Shown: positions 37,661-47,700, numbered from the stretch's first letter. The stretch: 64,000 nucleotides of DNA from an uncultured Mycoplasmatota bacterium (GCA_900554315.1 USGP01000003.1:27775-91774); one strand, 5' to 3'. The notes: a model not told the origin generated them from the letters alone. Translations and numbers: made by a program.

Positions 37661-38938
37661 TTACATTTTATTATCATTTAAGCAAAACATTGCATAAATT
37701 GGAATATATCTGACATCTTTCTTTGTAGCAAAATTATTCTCTGTTACACGATATGCTTCTGTTACTGTAAATTTTTTCATAAATACAGAAAGAGACTTTG
37801 CTTTGGAATCCGCTTTCGTAATTAATTCTATCGGGATGATTTTTCCCATTCTATTTTGAATTACAAAATTGACTTCTGCTTTTCCTTCTGATTGATAATA
37901 GTATAATGCATAACCAGCTTCTGCTAGAGCTTTAGCAATACTATTTTCATAAAGGATCTCTTTTGTTTTTTCATCACTGAGTAACTGTTTTAAATTCACG
38001 TGTAACATAGATGATAGTAAACCATCATCTGGTAAATATAATTTAAAACTATCTTTTTCGCGGCAACTACTAAGAGGGGATTTTACAGTTGATATTTTAT
38101 AACTTCTATAAACAATTTGGTTGTTGACTAAAAAGTTAATTGTACTTTCATATTCCTTAGCTCTTCTTCCAGTACCGATAACACCATATTGGAATTTTTT
38201 ATTGTCTTTCTTTAGTTGTTCTGGAAGAGATTCAATGACTTCTAATCCTCTTGGTATATCTATCAAGTTTTTGCAAGAAATTAGTTCTCGTTCATAAACT
38301 TCTAATATCTTTTGTTTTATGATATCTATTTCCTGCTCACTTTTTCCGTTAAGGGTTGCTTCTACTACTTCTGGTAAACCTCCTGTCATCAAATACTCCT
38401 GAAATAATTCTAATGCTAATTTATGAAAAGGGCAAGTTTTATGTTTTACAAATGATTCTCTAATCAATTCAGCTAAAGCTTTTTCTTCTTTGGCCCATAA
38501 AAATTCTTCGAAATCCATTTCACTCATACTTTTAAATTGTAATTCTTCTCCTTTGAATAGCGTTAAGTTGTCTCTTCTTGAGGTAATTCCAATAATGTGA
38601 TATTGGCTGTGTTCACTACCAAAAAGTTTTAATCCTTTTACAATTTCAATATTATTTAAGTTATCAAAAATAATCAAAGTATCTTCTGGTAATATTGTTT
38701 CTCCAGACAAAAGAGATAGATTTAGAATAATTCTTTCTGTTGCTTTTTCTTTTGTAAATAAATCCGTTAATGGCTTGTTGTTACTTGTATTAAAGTAAAT
38801 TGTATTTTTGTAGTTTGTTTTTCCAAATTTTAAGGCAGAATAACTTTTTCCTACTTGCTTAGGTCCATATAGAATGAGTGGCTTTCTTATAATATCTTTT
38901 TGCCACTTTTCTAGAAATTTTTCTATTTTTCGTTCCAT
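37661..38938 (-). CDS. AAA+ ATPase with DUF4143 C-terminal domain
   Basis: This is a 425-aa protein from ATG 38938 (AAGGAGGAT upstream and a strong promoter between this ATG and the earlier in-frame ATG). The Walker A is LILYGPKQVGKSYSALK near residue 22 and the Walker B region is DTLIIFDNLNNIE. The C-terminal DUF4143 half includes ELITKADSKAKSLSVFMKKF, resembling a PD-(D/E)xK-like fold. Members are widespread in anaerobic Firmicutes and of unknown function. It is 10 bp upstream of gpmI, and readthrough is likely. Confidence 0.85.
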   Translation of the reverse strand: MERKIEKFLEKWQKDIIRKPLILYGPKQVGKSYSALKFGKTNYKNTIYFNTSNNKPLTDLFTKEKATERIILNLSLLSGETILPEDTLIIFDNLNNIEIVKGLKLFGSEHSQYHIIGITSRRDNLTLFKGEELQFKSMSEMDFEEFLWAKEEKALAELIRESFVKHKTCPFHKLALELFQEYLMTGGLPEVVEATLNGKSEQEIDIIKQKILEVYERELISCKNLIDIPRGLEVIESLPEQLKKDNKKFQYGVIGTGRRAKEYESTINFLVNNQIVYRSYKISTVKSPLSSCREKDSFKLYLPDDGLLSSMLHVNLKQLLSDEKTKEILYENSIAKALAEAGYALYYYQSEGKAEVNFVIQNRMGKIIPIELITKADSKAKSLSVFMKKFTVTEAYRVTENNFATKKDVRYIPIYAMFCLNDNKM

Positions 38939-38971
38939 AATTTGTATCCTCCTTACACATTTTCTAAAATA

Positions 38972-39000
38972 AGTATACTTTTTTTTATATAAATTGTCAA
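38972..39000 (-). promoter_or_regulatory. Near-consensus promoter of the DUF4143-gpmI unit
   Basis: Minus-strand TTGACA (38995-39000), 17-bp A-rich spacer, TATACT (38972-38977). The -35 is perfect. Confidence 0.85.
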
Positions 39001-39027
39001 ACTTATTAATACTTTTCAACTAATATA

Positions 39028-39053
39028 AAAAGCACTTTTTATGAAGTGCTTTT
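39028..39053 (-). terminator. spo0A terminator
   Basis: Stem AAAAGCACTT / AAGTGCTTTT, loop TTTATG. Confidence 0.85.
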
Positions 39054-39825
39054 ATTTCGATAATGGCTTACTGAATTCTAATCTTAATTTATCTGCAACA
39101 GTAATAATAAATTCTGAGTTAGTTGGTTTTGCTTTATCAATATCTACGCTATGTCCAAATATTTCTTCCATTAATTCCCAGTTGCCTCTGTTCCAACTAA
39201 CTTCTATGGCGTGACGAATGGCTCTTTCTACTCGAGATACCGTGGTATTGAACTTTTTTGCTACTTCTGGATATAGTTCTTTTGTAATACCACCTACCAG
39301 TTCCGGGTTTTCATATACTAAAGTAATACTTTCTCTTATATATTGATACCCTTTTATGTGTGAGGGTACTCCAAGTTCATGCAAAGTTTTTGTTATTGCT
39401 ATTTGCAGATTATTGTGATATACATCTATTTCTTTGCCTCCGAACTTTACTCCTTCAGCAACTTCTAGAATTCTTTTTTCTAGATCTTCTAGTTCAAAAG
39501 GTTTTAATATAAAGTAATTAACACCTAACTCTGAAACCTTGCGAATCATATCCTGTGTATTATAAGATGTTAATACTATTACTTTCTTGTCTATTTTCTT
39601 TTTCTTCATATACTCCAGTACTGCTATTCCATCTTTATTAGGCATGATTAGGTCTAATAGAACTATGTCATACTCCTCTTGTTTTTTATCAATCAAACGA
39701 ATTCCCTCTGCTCCATCATAAGCTTCTAGTGAAATTGTGACTTCGGGACGCTCAGAAAAGTATTCCTTAATCATCTCTACTAAACTCTTATTATCATCTA
39801 CTACTAATACTCTTGTCTTTTTCAT
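39052..39825 (-). CDS. spo0A: Sporulation response regulator Spo0A
   Basis: This 257-aa protein has a receiver domain (1-120) with the acidic pocket VVDDN, phospho-acceptor Asp in [12 protein letters not shown], Thr in VLTSY and Lys in FILKPF. The C-terminal DNA-binding domain (about 150-257) has the diagnostic [19 protein letters not shown] recognition region and [13 protein letters not shown] end. It is the master switch of endospore formation, activated by phosphorelay. The ATG has GAGGAGAAT upstream. It sits alone between its terminator and tpiA. Confidence 0.95.
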   Translation of the reverse strand: MKKTRVLVVDDNKSLVEMIKEYFSERPEVTISLEAYDGAEGIRLIDKKQEEYDIVLLDLIMPNKDGIAVLEYMKKKKIDKKVIVLTSYNTQDMIRKVSELGVNYFILKPFELEDLEKRILEVAEGVKFGGKEIDVYHNNLQIAITKTLHELGVPSHIKGYQYIRESITLVYENPELVGGITKELYPEVAKKFNTTVSRVERAIRHAIEVSWNRGNWELMEEIFGHSVDIDKAKPTNSEFIITVADKLRLEFSKPLSK

Positions 39826-39896
39826 TTATTCTCCTCTCAGTACTGCACGTATTTTCATTATATACTTGTTTTGAAAAAAATGATAGATAAAAAAAA

Positions 39897-39918
39897 GACA
39901 AGTTTTGTCGAAACTGTC
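39897..39918 (-). terminator. Probable tpiA terminator
   Basis: GACA...TGTC imperfect hairpin followed on the minus strand by T8 or more. Confidence 0.45.
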
Positions 39919-39926
39919 TAATTTGT

Positions 39927-40628
39927 CTAATTTTTTAGTTTTTCTATAAAGATTTTTAGCTTATCTGGTTTTAAGCTTAAACCTCCTAACAAATATCCAT
40001 CTATTGTAGATATTTGTTTTAACATATCAATATTTTCTTCGTTTGCACTTCCACCATATAGAACTTTGTTATTAGGAAATTTATCTTTGATTATGTTAAA
40101 TATTTCTGTTATTTGTTCTTCTGTTGGTATAATTCCCGTACCAATTGACCAAATTGGTTCATAAGCTATGATTACTTTGGTTCTATCTTGTTCTGATAAG
40201 TTTTTTAGATCTTCTTCTAATTCATTTAAAATAATTTCTTTTTCTTTTCTATTTTCTCTTTCTTCTTTTGTTTCACCTATACATAAAATAGGAGTTATGT
40301 CTTGTTCTAGTAATTTTTTTATTTTTTGATTTATTTCTATGTCTGTTTCTTGTTGATATTTTCTTCTTTCTGAATGCCCTACAATACAATATTTTACATT
40401 GCATGATTTTAATTGACTTGCAGATATTTCTCCTGTGTAAGCACCACAATCTGTACTACTTACATTTTGAGCTCCTAAGTCAATATTTTCTAAATTTGCC
40501 ATTCCAATAAAAAGATGGTTTGGACATAGTATTAATTTATCTTGACATTCTATTTCATTTAATTGGTTTTGGTAAGACATAAATTCTTCTTTTGTTAAAT
40601 TACATTTATTATTTAGTGCAATAATCAC
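39927..40628 (-). CDS. tpiA: Triosephosphate isomerase, compact form
   Basis: At 233 aa it is somewhat shorter than the usual 250. Catalytic residues are present: Lys in NNKCN, His in IVGHSERR near residue 87, and Glu in AYEPIWSIGTG near residue 155. The phosphate loop is YGGSANEEN and LLGGLSLKPD. The N-terminal GNWKMN motif is modified to LNNKCN. The start is GTG, with GGGGATG upstream. It follows the GNAT-like gene by 17 bp. Confidence 0.94.
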   Translation of the reverse strand: MIIALNNKCNLTKEEFMSYQNQLNEIECQDKLILCPNHLFIGMANLENIDLGAQNVSSTDCGAYTGEISASQLKSCNVKYCIVGHSERRKYQQETDIEINQKIKKLLEQDITPILCIGETKEERENRKEKEIILNELEEDLKNLSEQDRTKVIIAYEPIWSIGTGIIPTEEQITEIFNIIKDKFPNNKVLYGGSANEENIDMLKQISTIDGYLLGGLSLKPDKLKIFIEKLKN

Positions 40629-40645
40629 CTTATCATCCCCTATTC

Positions 40646-41140
40646 TTAGATTGTATGTGAACTTATCTTTTCGGCTGTTTTCGATAGTGAATATATATGC
40701 ATATTGTCTTCTATTCCCAAATCATCGTATCCTCTATTTAAAAAATGCTGACTTGGAATATGATTCCCTGCTTCTTGCATATATATTATATCTTCCATTC
40801 CTAAAGTTCCAAATGCATATTTTTCCGACTCATCTAATAGTTTTTCTTCTTGTTTTGGCTCTGCAGTACTATCCACTGTAATTCTACATACACGTCGGTC
40901 TTTTTCACCTATTAAGTGAGCCATTGTTAAAACTTCCTTTTCGCGGATTAATAATAATGTTGTTACTACTTCAGGTCGTTCTTGTTCTAATTGCCTATAA
41001 TCAACTTCTGACAACATATTTTTAATATTTTTTAAATAGTCTGATGTTGTATGAGAAATTCTATTGTTATTTTCATATTCCTCTATCATTGATATATGGT
41101 CATCATTATATGGATTTGCTACAATTACCTTTTCTTTCAT
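40646..41140 (-). CDS. GNAT-like protein of unknown substrate
   Basis: This 164-aa protein lies between pgk (1-bp gap) and tpiA. Strands around EVVTTLLLIREKEVLTMAHL and RRVCRITVDS, then the helix EKLLDESEKYAFGTLGME and SQHFLNRGYDDLG, resemble the late part of a GNAT acetyltransferase (the FLNRGYDDLG segment matches the typical xxxxGFxxxG end). The acetyl-CoA loop Q/RxxGxG/A is not evident, so activity is uncertain. Being co-translated with pgk suggests transcription with glycolysis, not necessarily a role in it. Confidence 0.55.
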   Translation of the reverse strand: MKEKVIVANPYNDDHISMIEEYENNNRISHTTSDYLKNIKNMLSEVDYRQLEQERPEVVTTLLLIREKEVLTMAHLIGEKDRRVCRITVDSTAEPKQEEKLLDESEKYAFGTLGMEDIIYMQEAGNHIPSQHFLNRGYDDLGIEDNMHIYSLSKTAEKISSHTI

Positions 41141-41141
41141 T

Positions 41142-42314
41142 TTACTTTATTGCTTCCAATCCAGGTAGAGTTTTTCCTTCTAGATATTCTAATGTTGCTC
41201 CACCACCTGTTGATGCATGATAAACTTTATCTTTGTATCCTGACGTAGATGCAGCAGCAACGATATCTCCTCCACCTAATATCATCTTAATATTATTATC
41301 TACTACAAATTGCAAAATATGATCTGTACCTTGTTTATATTTTTTAAATTCATAAACTCCTAATGGTCCATTCCATACTGCAATTTTGGCATCTTTTAGA
41401 TATCCTTCAAATAGATTTTCTGTTTTAGGTCCAATATCTAGTCCCATTTCATTATACTCGATATCTGTAATATCTTTTACTTTATACTCTTCATTTTCAC
41501 TGTACTCTGTTGTTACAGCTACATCTATTGGTAATACAATCTTATTAGGATATTCAGTTACCATTTTTTTACAGAAGTCAACATTTTCAGCATCTAATAG
41601 TGAGTTTCCAATTTCATATCCTTCTGATTTTAAGAATGTAAATGCCATTCCACCACCAATTAAAATTTTGTCTGCCTTTTTCACTAGGTTTTCAATTACC
41701 CCAACCTTGTCAGCTACTTTAGCTCCACCTAATACAACTATGAATGGATGTTCTGGATTATCTAATTCTTTTAACGCATTTAATTCTTTTTCAATTAAAA
41801 ATCCAATACAAGATTCTAGGTGAGAAGCAATCCCTACATTAGAAGCATGAGCTCTGTGAATTGTTCCAAAAGCATCATTTACAAACACATCTCCTAATGA
41901 TGCCCAATACGCTCCAAGCTCTGGATCATTTTTACTTTCTTTTTTACCATCTAAATCTTCATATCTAGTATTTTGAACTAAAATAATATCTTTATCTTTC
42001 ATGTTGTTGATTGCAGATTCTAATTCTTCTCCACGAGTTTTTTCTATAAATGTTACAGGTTGTCCTAATAATTCTTCTAACCTTTTAGCAACTGGTGCTA
42101 AATTATTCTTTGCTAAGTCTGCTTCTTCTTTGATTCTTCCTAAATGAGAAAATAAAATTACTTTAGCATTATGTTCTATTGCATATTTTATCGTTGGTAA
42201 TGCTGCTGTAATTCTTGTATCATCTACAATTTTACCTTCTTTCATTGGGACATTAAAGTCACAACGCATTAATACTTTTTTATTATCTAAATTTATATCT
42301 TTTATTGTTTTCAT
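41142..42314 (-). CDS. pgk: Phosphoglycerate kinase
   Basis: This 390-aa protein has KKVLMRCDFNVPMKEGKI, SHLGR, NDAFGTIHRAHAS, VLGGAKVADKVG, and the C-terminal GGGDIVAAA and HASTGGGATLEYLEG. It transfers phosphate from 1,3-bisphosphoglycerate to ADP. Its usual upstream neighbour gapA is 7 kb away because T7SS locus 2 lies between them. Confidence 0.98.
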   Translation of the reverse strand: MKTIKDINLDNKKVLMRCDFNVPMKEGKIVDDTRITAALPTIKYAIEHNAKVILFSHLGRIKEEADLAKNNLAPVAKRLEELLGQPVTFIEKTRGEELESAINNMKDKDIILVQNTRYEDLDGKKESKNDPELGAYWASLGDVFVNDAFGTIHRAHASNVGIASHLESCIGFLIEKELNALKELDNPEHPFIVVLGGAKVADKVGVIENLVKKADKILIGGGMAFTFLKSEGYEIGNSLLDAENVDFCKKMVTEYPNKIVLPIDVAVTTEYSENEEYKVKDITDIEYNEMGLDIGPKTENLFEGYLKDAKIAVWNGPLGVYEFKKYKQGTDHILQFVVDNNIKMILGGGDIVAAASTSGYKDKVYHASTGGGATLEYLEGKTLPGLEAIK

Positions 42315-42362
42315 TGGCTACTATCTCCTATCTAATTTCAGTATAGCATTTTTTTAATTAAA

Positions 42363-42386
42363 AAAAAAGAAGTTACCTTCTTTTTT
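42363..42386 (-). terminator. T7SS locus 2 terminator
   Basis: AAAAAAGAAG-TTAC-CTTCTTTTTT hairpin with T tract toward pgk. Confidence 0.75.
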
Positions 42387-42388
42387 CA

Positions 42389-42841
42389 TTAAACACCTGA
42401 TACTTTGTTATCTTCAAGATTTGCAGTATCGGCATTCATATCGCTAGCAATATCTGTATCTTGAGTTTGATAAGCTTGTTGAACACTATTAACAATTTGT
42501 TTTTCGGCTGCTGCTAATGCATCTAGATAGTTATAAGATACATCTCTTACTCCAGTAATAAATTTTTCTAGAGCAGCTTTTACCCCACTTCCTTGATATG
42601 CAGAATTAGATTCTACAGCCTCTAGTTTAGATAGTGTATCTTTAATTTCAGATGAGTAGCTCTCAATTTCAGAAGAAACATGTTGTGCAAACTCTGCTGT
42701 AACTCCGACAAGATTTTGTGTTGCCCCATCTAATATTGCACCGACTAATCCTCCAGCTGGTGCTACTCCATCTACATTGCTATTTAATAAATTTTGTCTT
42801 GTGCTGTCATCAATTGTTGCTTCACTCATTGTAACTGGCAT
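42389..42841 (-). CDS. Alpha-helical WXG100-like candidate T7SS substrate (150 aa)
   Basis: This is the last gene of T7SS locus 2. It is an acidic helical protein with a YQGSG turn near residue 79 between two long helices (IESYSSEIKDTLSKLEAVE and VKAALEKFITGVRDVSYNY). This is the arrangement of WXG100 proteins with Tyr in place of Trp. A Gly/Ala-rich segment (GVAPAGGLVGAILDG) precedes it, and a disordered tail rich in Asp/Asn follows. AAAGGAGG lies before the ATG. It is a probable secreted substrate or its partner. Confidence 0.65.
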   Translation of the reverse strand: MPVTMSEATIDDSTRQNLLNSNVDGVAPAGGLVGAILDGATQNLVGVTAEFAQHVSSEIESYSSEIKDTLSKLEAVESNSAYQGSGVKAALEKFITGVRDVSYNYLDALAAAEKQIVNSVQQAYQTQDTDIASDMNADTANLEDNKVSGV

Positions 42842-42859
42842 ATTTTTTTCCTCCTTTTA

Positions 42860-43159
42860 TTATTTAATCAAGTCCATGTCTTTTGCAGACATTGCAAGTT
42901 GAATAGAATTAATCTCGTTTTGCAAAATTGAAAATAGAGCAAGATATTGTAAAGCCACATGATTAGCATCTTTTTGTAAATTTTCTACAAACTTTTCACG
43001 AGCACTACCTTCCCATTCACTTTCACAAACACTCTTAATTCTACTCACATCTCTTACTTTTTCAGCTGCATCTTGTAATACAATACTTTTGATTTCCTCT
43101 AGATATGCTTCTACTCCTGATTTGTCATATCCATGAGACATTTCTGAAATTGTTGGCAT
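42860..43159 (-). CDS. WXG100-family protein (EsxA-like), W-E-G type
   Basis: This 99-aa helical hairpin protein has the turn motif ESEWEGSAREKFVENL near residues 48-63, exactly where WXG100 proteins carry W-x-G. WXG100 proteins are secreted as dimers by EssC-type motors and often chaperone other substrates. The ATG follows AGGAGG. It is the best EsxA candidate in the window. Confidence 0.8.
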   Translation of the reverse strand: MPTISEMSHGYDKSGVEAYLEEIKSIVLQDAAEKVRDVSRIKSVCESEWEGSAREKFVENLQKDANHVALQYLALFSILQNEINSIQLAMSAKDMDLIK

Positions 43160-43171
43160 ATTTTCCTCCTA

Positions 43172-43480
43172 TTATTCTAATTTTTCGATATCACTGATAA
43201 TTTTTTCATTTAATTCTTGATCTTGATTTCTATAACTATCAATTACCTTTTGAATATCAGTTGCATAGTTTGTTATGTTTTTTTTGATAATTGGATAATT
43301 AGCTTTAATCAATTCAAATTTTGTTGTAAGCTCTGCATTACCTGCGCCAATTAAATTTTGCTTAATAGTTTCCATTTCTGTGTCCATTTGATTAAAAATA
43401 GAATTTAATTTTTCAATATCGTCTAATAAGTCAAGTTTTAATTTTTCCATTTTATCCTCATTGATTGCACTATATTTCAT
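43172..43480 (-). CDS. Helical T7SS-associated protein (102 aa)
   Basis: This 102-aa, Trp-free protein consists of two long helices (MEKLKLDLLDDIEKLNSIF and KKNITNYATDIQKVIDSY) joined by a turn with IGAGNAE, taking the place of W-x-G. It could be a diverged WXG100 partner. It follows an 83-bp spacer that may hold an internal promoter, so it may start a separately regulated group with the next two genes. Confidence 0.6.
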   Translation of the reverse strand: MKYSAINEDKMEKLKLDLLDDIEKLNSIFNQMDTEMETIKQNLIGAGNAELTTKFELIKANYPIIKKNITNYATDIQKVIDSYRNQDQELNEKIISDIEKLE

Positions 43481-43513
43481 CTCAACACCTCAATTATCAG
43501 ATATCTTAATTTA

Positions 43514-43542
43514 AGATTATTATTATTTGTTTGTTTTTTCAA
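43514..43542 (-). promoter_or_regulatory. Possible internal promoter in T7SS locus 2
   Basis: Minus-strand TTGAAA (43537-43542), 17-bp spacer, TAATCT (43514-43519), in the only large spacer of the small-gene group. Confidence 0.4.
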
Positions 43543-43563
43543 GTCTTTCGCTAACTTTTTACA

Positions 43564-43866
43564 CTATTTTACACCATTTTCAAGACTTTTTATTGAATCT
43601 ATTTTTATTTCTTCTAATTCGTCATTTAGATTAGTCAAAATACTCTTAACTCCGTCATGTAAATTTTCTGTACTTGTTTTATATTTTTTCATTTCTTTCA
43701 TACAATTATCTATTTTTCCTCTTATTGAAGACCATTCGAATTCTCCATATGGATATTCGATACTAGAAGCTACATTTTGAGCATTGCTTAAACTATTAAT
43801 TACCTCATTCGTTTTTGGTAAAACATTATTGGCTATTATATCCGTATTAACTTTTATTTTGGACAT
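43564..43866 (-). CDS. Helical T7SS-associated protein (100 aa)
   Basis: This 100-aa protein has two helices flanking a short segment with FEWSSIRGK near residue 43. A Trp is present in the turn but the following Gly is displaced. It resembles small proteins of about 100 aa encoded beside Firmicutes T7SS effectors. AGGAGGTG precedes the ATG. Confidence 0.6.
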   Translation of the reverse strand: MSKIKVNTDIIANNVLPKTNEVINSLSNAQNVASSIEYPYGEFEWSSIRGKIDNCMKEMKKYKTSTENLHDGVKSILTNLNDELEEIKIDSIKSLENGVK

Positions 43867-43879
43867 TATTTTGCACCTC

Positions 43880-44176
43880 CTATAATCTTCCTTTTTCTAC
43901 TTCTGCACTCAATTTATTACTCATACTTATTAATAAATCTCCTAGTTTATTAATGGAGTTTGCATAGTTCATATACATTTCTTTATCTTTTGAAACTTTT
44001 TCCATAAACATATGGACAGATGAAGTATTGCCATCCCCAATCCACGTTCTACTATTTTCTAGATTTTCAAATTTATAAAACATATTATTAATAACTTCAT
44101 TTAAATCTTTTGCTTGCTTTTTCAAGTTTTCTGCCGACATTTTAATTTTATTACTATCTATTTCTATTTGTGCCAT
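43880..44176 (-). CDS. WXG100-family protein, W-I-G type
   Basis: This is a 98-aa protein from ATG 44176 (AAAGGAGGATAT directly upstream; the ATG at 44194 overlaps the preceding gene and lacks a site). The turn motif SRTWIGDGNTSSVHMF near residues 42-57 fits W-x-G. It is flanked by two amphipathic helices. It is a second good EsxA-like candidate and may heterodimerise with a neighbouring product. Confidence 0.78.
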   Translation of the reverse strand: MAQIEIDSNKIKMSAENLKKQAKDLNEVINNMFYKFENLENSRTWIGDGNTSSVHMFMEKVSKDKEMYMNYANSINKLGDLLISMSNKLSAEVEKGRL

Positions 44177-44186
44177 ATATCCTCCT

Positions 44187-44504
44187 TTATTCATTCAACA
44201 TTTGCATCGCTTCTTCTTGTTTTGCATCAGTTATTTGTGTATTTAAGTTATTAATTATTATATTAGTGTTTGGGATTATATTATTTATAATGTTATCATA
44301 AATGTTTTTTTGTTGTTGATACAAATCTGCTAATTGATTTTTCACTGGACTTTCTTCATCAATTAGATATGCCTGATTTTGTTTTTCTATTATCTCATTT
44401 GTTTTGTTCATTGCTTGACTTAAATAATTTGCTACCTCTTGAGCTTTATTTCTGCATCGAATATATTGATTTTTTCTTCCTATTAGAATATCTGATTTTG
44501 TCAA
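44187..44504 (-). CDS. Coiled-coil T7SS-associated protein (105 aa)
   Basis: This 105-aa protein has long helices rich in Gln/Asn (YLSQAMNKTNEIIEKQNQ and NIIINNLNTQITDAKQEEA). Its size and position fit the small YwqH/DUF5082-like proteins beside LXG systems, but I cannot assign the family firmly. The start codon is TTG with AGGTGAT upstream. Confidence 0.6.
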   Translation of the reverse strand: MTKSDILIGRKNQYIRCRNKAQEVANYLSQAMNKTNEIIEKQNQAYLIDEESPVKNQLADLYQQQKNIYDNIINNIIPNTNIIINNLNTQITDAKQEEAMQMLNE

Positions 44505-44515
44505 TTTAAATCACC

Positions 44516-44770
44516 TCACATTAAAATTAACTTTGTTCCGTTACGAATATCAGTATGTCTTATTAAGTCATCTACGTTATAGGGTAACCCTGTTATTCCG
44601 TTGTATAAACATGCATGCGTACTTTCTTGTGCATATCCTCCTGATAGTTCATTTATAACTTTTGTTAATAATATTATTACATTTCCAACTTTTTTATTGC
44701 TTGGAATAAATACATCGTATTTTTCTTCTAACATTGGTACAATTAATTCAATTAAAATTTTATTATTCAT
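44516..44770 (-). CDS. yukD: YukD/EsaB-like ubiquitin-fold protein, T7SS locus 2
   Basis: This is an 84-aa protein from ATG 44770, overlapping the end of essC by 8 nt; an earlier start would overlap more and lacks support. KILIELIVPMLEEKYDVFIP, KKVGNVIILLTKVINEL and RHTDIRNGTKLILM follow the beta-grasp pattern and align with the locus 1 copy. Confidence 0.83.
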   Translation of the reverse strand: MNNKILIELIVPMLEEKYDVFIPSNKKVGNVIILLTKVINELSGGYAQESTHACLYNGITGLPYNVDDLIRHTDIRNGTKLILM

Positions 44771-47700
44771 TTTGATCCACTCCATCTACAACATATTTCA
44801 TGGTCATATGTTTACCTTTATAAATTGGATATCCAATGCAAGGAAATACATTTTGTTTATCTTCTAATGTTAGAGACATTACACCAAGTGCTGTTTGTAT
44901 TCCAATATCTTCTCCTAACCATATTCCATATGTGTTGTTAATGTTATCTCGATACCAGCTTTCTAATTGTATTTTCTTATATCCTTCAGAATCATCCAAG
45001 AATAAGAATACATTATTTTTACATTTGTTAACTTCCTTAAATAACGCTTCAAAATAATCTTTATATTTTCCTGAAACTCTTCTTTTGAACTCCGATATAC
45101 CTAAACAGATATAGACATGTACCTCTTTTAATTCTTTATCTTTTTGAACATTTTTATATGCCTCCACAAATGCACTTTCCAGGTCTTCTTTATATTCAAT
45201 AACCCCCTTATATGTACCACGATAAATGCTTAGTGCATCTATTATATGTATTTTTATATTTTTTAACATCAACATCTGTTTAATTAGAGCATATACAAAA
45301 TATATGTGATTTTTTAATGTCTTTGCTGCGATTAAATTTATTTTATTCTCTAAAAAATTGTATACATAAACATCTAGACTGTTTTTTTCTATTCCAATTG
45401 GAACACAACTTAATCCCTTTAATTCATGTACTATTTTGTCTACATAGACTACATCTGGTAATACAGGGATAGTCTTTGCTTTGTTCTGATATTTTTGAGA
45501 TAGTTCTTTTGATTTTTCTAAAATTACTTTTGTTTTTTCTTCTGCTAAAGCAAAATCTGCTGTTTGAAATTCACATGGCATATGATCTTCTAATGCTACA
45601 ATTCCTCTTCCATAGTTGTCTACTGGAACCATTCCTTTTGAACACCCTAATAAATCTCGATAATCATAATCATTAGACATTTTTAAACATATTTTATTTA
45701 AAAAGTTTTGAGCCACTCTCATTCTAACTGCTCCTGGAGTTGTTGTGCTAACTATAAATACCATTCCATATTTGGTTCCATCCCGAAAATATGTATTAAA
45801 TGCTTCCATCAGTTTTGGATATGTTTCTTGAAAAACTTCATAATTGTTTAGTATGTATACTAATAATGGATCACTTTTTTGACTTAACTTTTTATATTCA
45901 TTATAATTTCCACCATAATCAGCATAATCTTTTTTTCTACGTTCAAATTCCTTATCAATCATTTTTATGAAATTTATCAACTTATTTTTTTCATCCGTTA
46001 CAAATACATCTCCGACATGAGGCATCTTCTGAAATGATTTTAATGTTTCTGCTCCAAAATCACCTATATAAATATTTATGTCGTTCGGTGTATAATTTGT
46101 GCATAGATAGTATACCATTGATGATATTAAATTTTCTTTTCCAGATCCTGCAACTCCATATATTAATAAATTTCCATTTGTTACTAAATCTAACGCTAAT
46201 ATTCCTTGTTGTTGGATTCTAGGTGCATCATATTCTCCAATTATAGATATGATACTATTTTCTGGCTGATGATAATTATATTTATTGATTAAATCAGTTA
46301 TCATTATTTTTTTAGCCAAAGATGGCAACCATAACTTTTTAGGTTTTATTCCATCATCTATAGCAATTTTATTTAAGTATTTTACAATATTTGTTAGTTG
46401 GTCTCCTAACTCTGTATTTTTTTCTTCTTTTTTTATATTATCACTAATTTTTTTTGTAACATTTCCACTATTATTTACAAATATAATTGAGTCATCTATT
46501 TTTTTTACAATTCTCTCTACCGGCTTATATTTTGCACCAGACCATGCCGATTGGCCTATATCAAAATATTCGTCATAACCAACTTGTAAATAAAAACGAC
46601 CTGTTTCTTTTAAACTTGCTGCTTCTGGTCTTTTTAACATTTCCATACTATCAGCTCTACTTTGTACTTTAAGACAAACCTTAAATTTGGAGTTTGACCA
46701 TATTTGGTCATTAACGACGCCACTCGGTTTTTGGGTTGCTAAAATAAGATGAACACCTAAAGAACGACCAATACGTGCCGTTGAAATTAATTGAGCCATG
46801 AAATCTGGCTGTTGACTTTTTAATTCAGCGAATTCATCACAAATTATAAACAAATGAGAAATTGGTTCATCAATAGTTCCTTCTCTATATAATCTTTGAT
46901 ATTTATATATGTCCATCGTGCTTTCTCCAGATTGTTCACGGACTTCATTAAATTTTCTCTGGCGACGTTTTAATTCACTTTCGATAGAAACTAATGTTCT
47001 GTTCATTTCCGCTGTATCTAAATTTGTTATTGTACCAGCTAAATGTGGAATAGCAATTCCTGCTTCTCTATTTTCGAATGCTCCTGCTAAACCTCCACCT
47101 TTATAGTCAATTAACACAAATTGTACTTCTTTTGGATTGTAATTTAATGCCATAGATAAAATATAGGTGATAATAAATTCAGATTTACCTGAACCAGTAG
47201 ATCCTGCAATTAATCCATGCGGCCCATCATAGTTTTCATGTAAATCTAGTTCAAATAATTCTCCATTTGTATGGACTCCTACAGGTGCTTGTAATGTTTG
47301 CATTGGGTCACTGTTTTCCCATCTGTTGCGTATATTTAATTGTTCTATTTTCCCTACATTATACATTTCTAAGAATGGAAGCATAGTTGGCAATTGGTGT
47401 TCCGCATCTTTCCCTTGAACTGGAATATTACTTAATATCTGTCCTAATCTACTCATATCTAAATTTTGATCATATTCAGATGTAAATTGTATTGTATCCT
47501 CTTCCTTTAAATCCCCAAAGAAAATTCCACTTTCAGTATCAGAAATGCAAATAAATTTTTGGCACTCTTTAGGTAGGTTCTTCATACTTTTATCAATTAT
47601 TATCATAGAAAATCCATAATTAAATTGATTATCTAATAAATCAGATGTAAATTTATAATTTTTAATCATTTTATAATCATCTGTAATAATTAAGTAGTAA

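Noticed and set aside
41386..41823. Plus-strand open frame of 145 codons opposite pgk
   Set aside because: It is the antisense of a conserved enzyme, lacks a Shine-Dalgarno site, and has no protein-like motifs.
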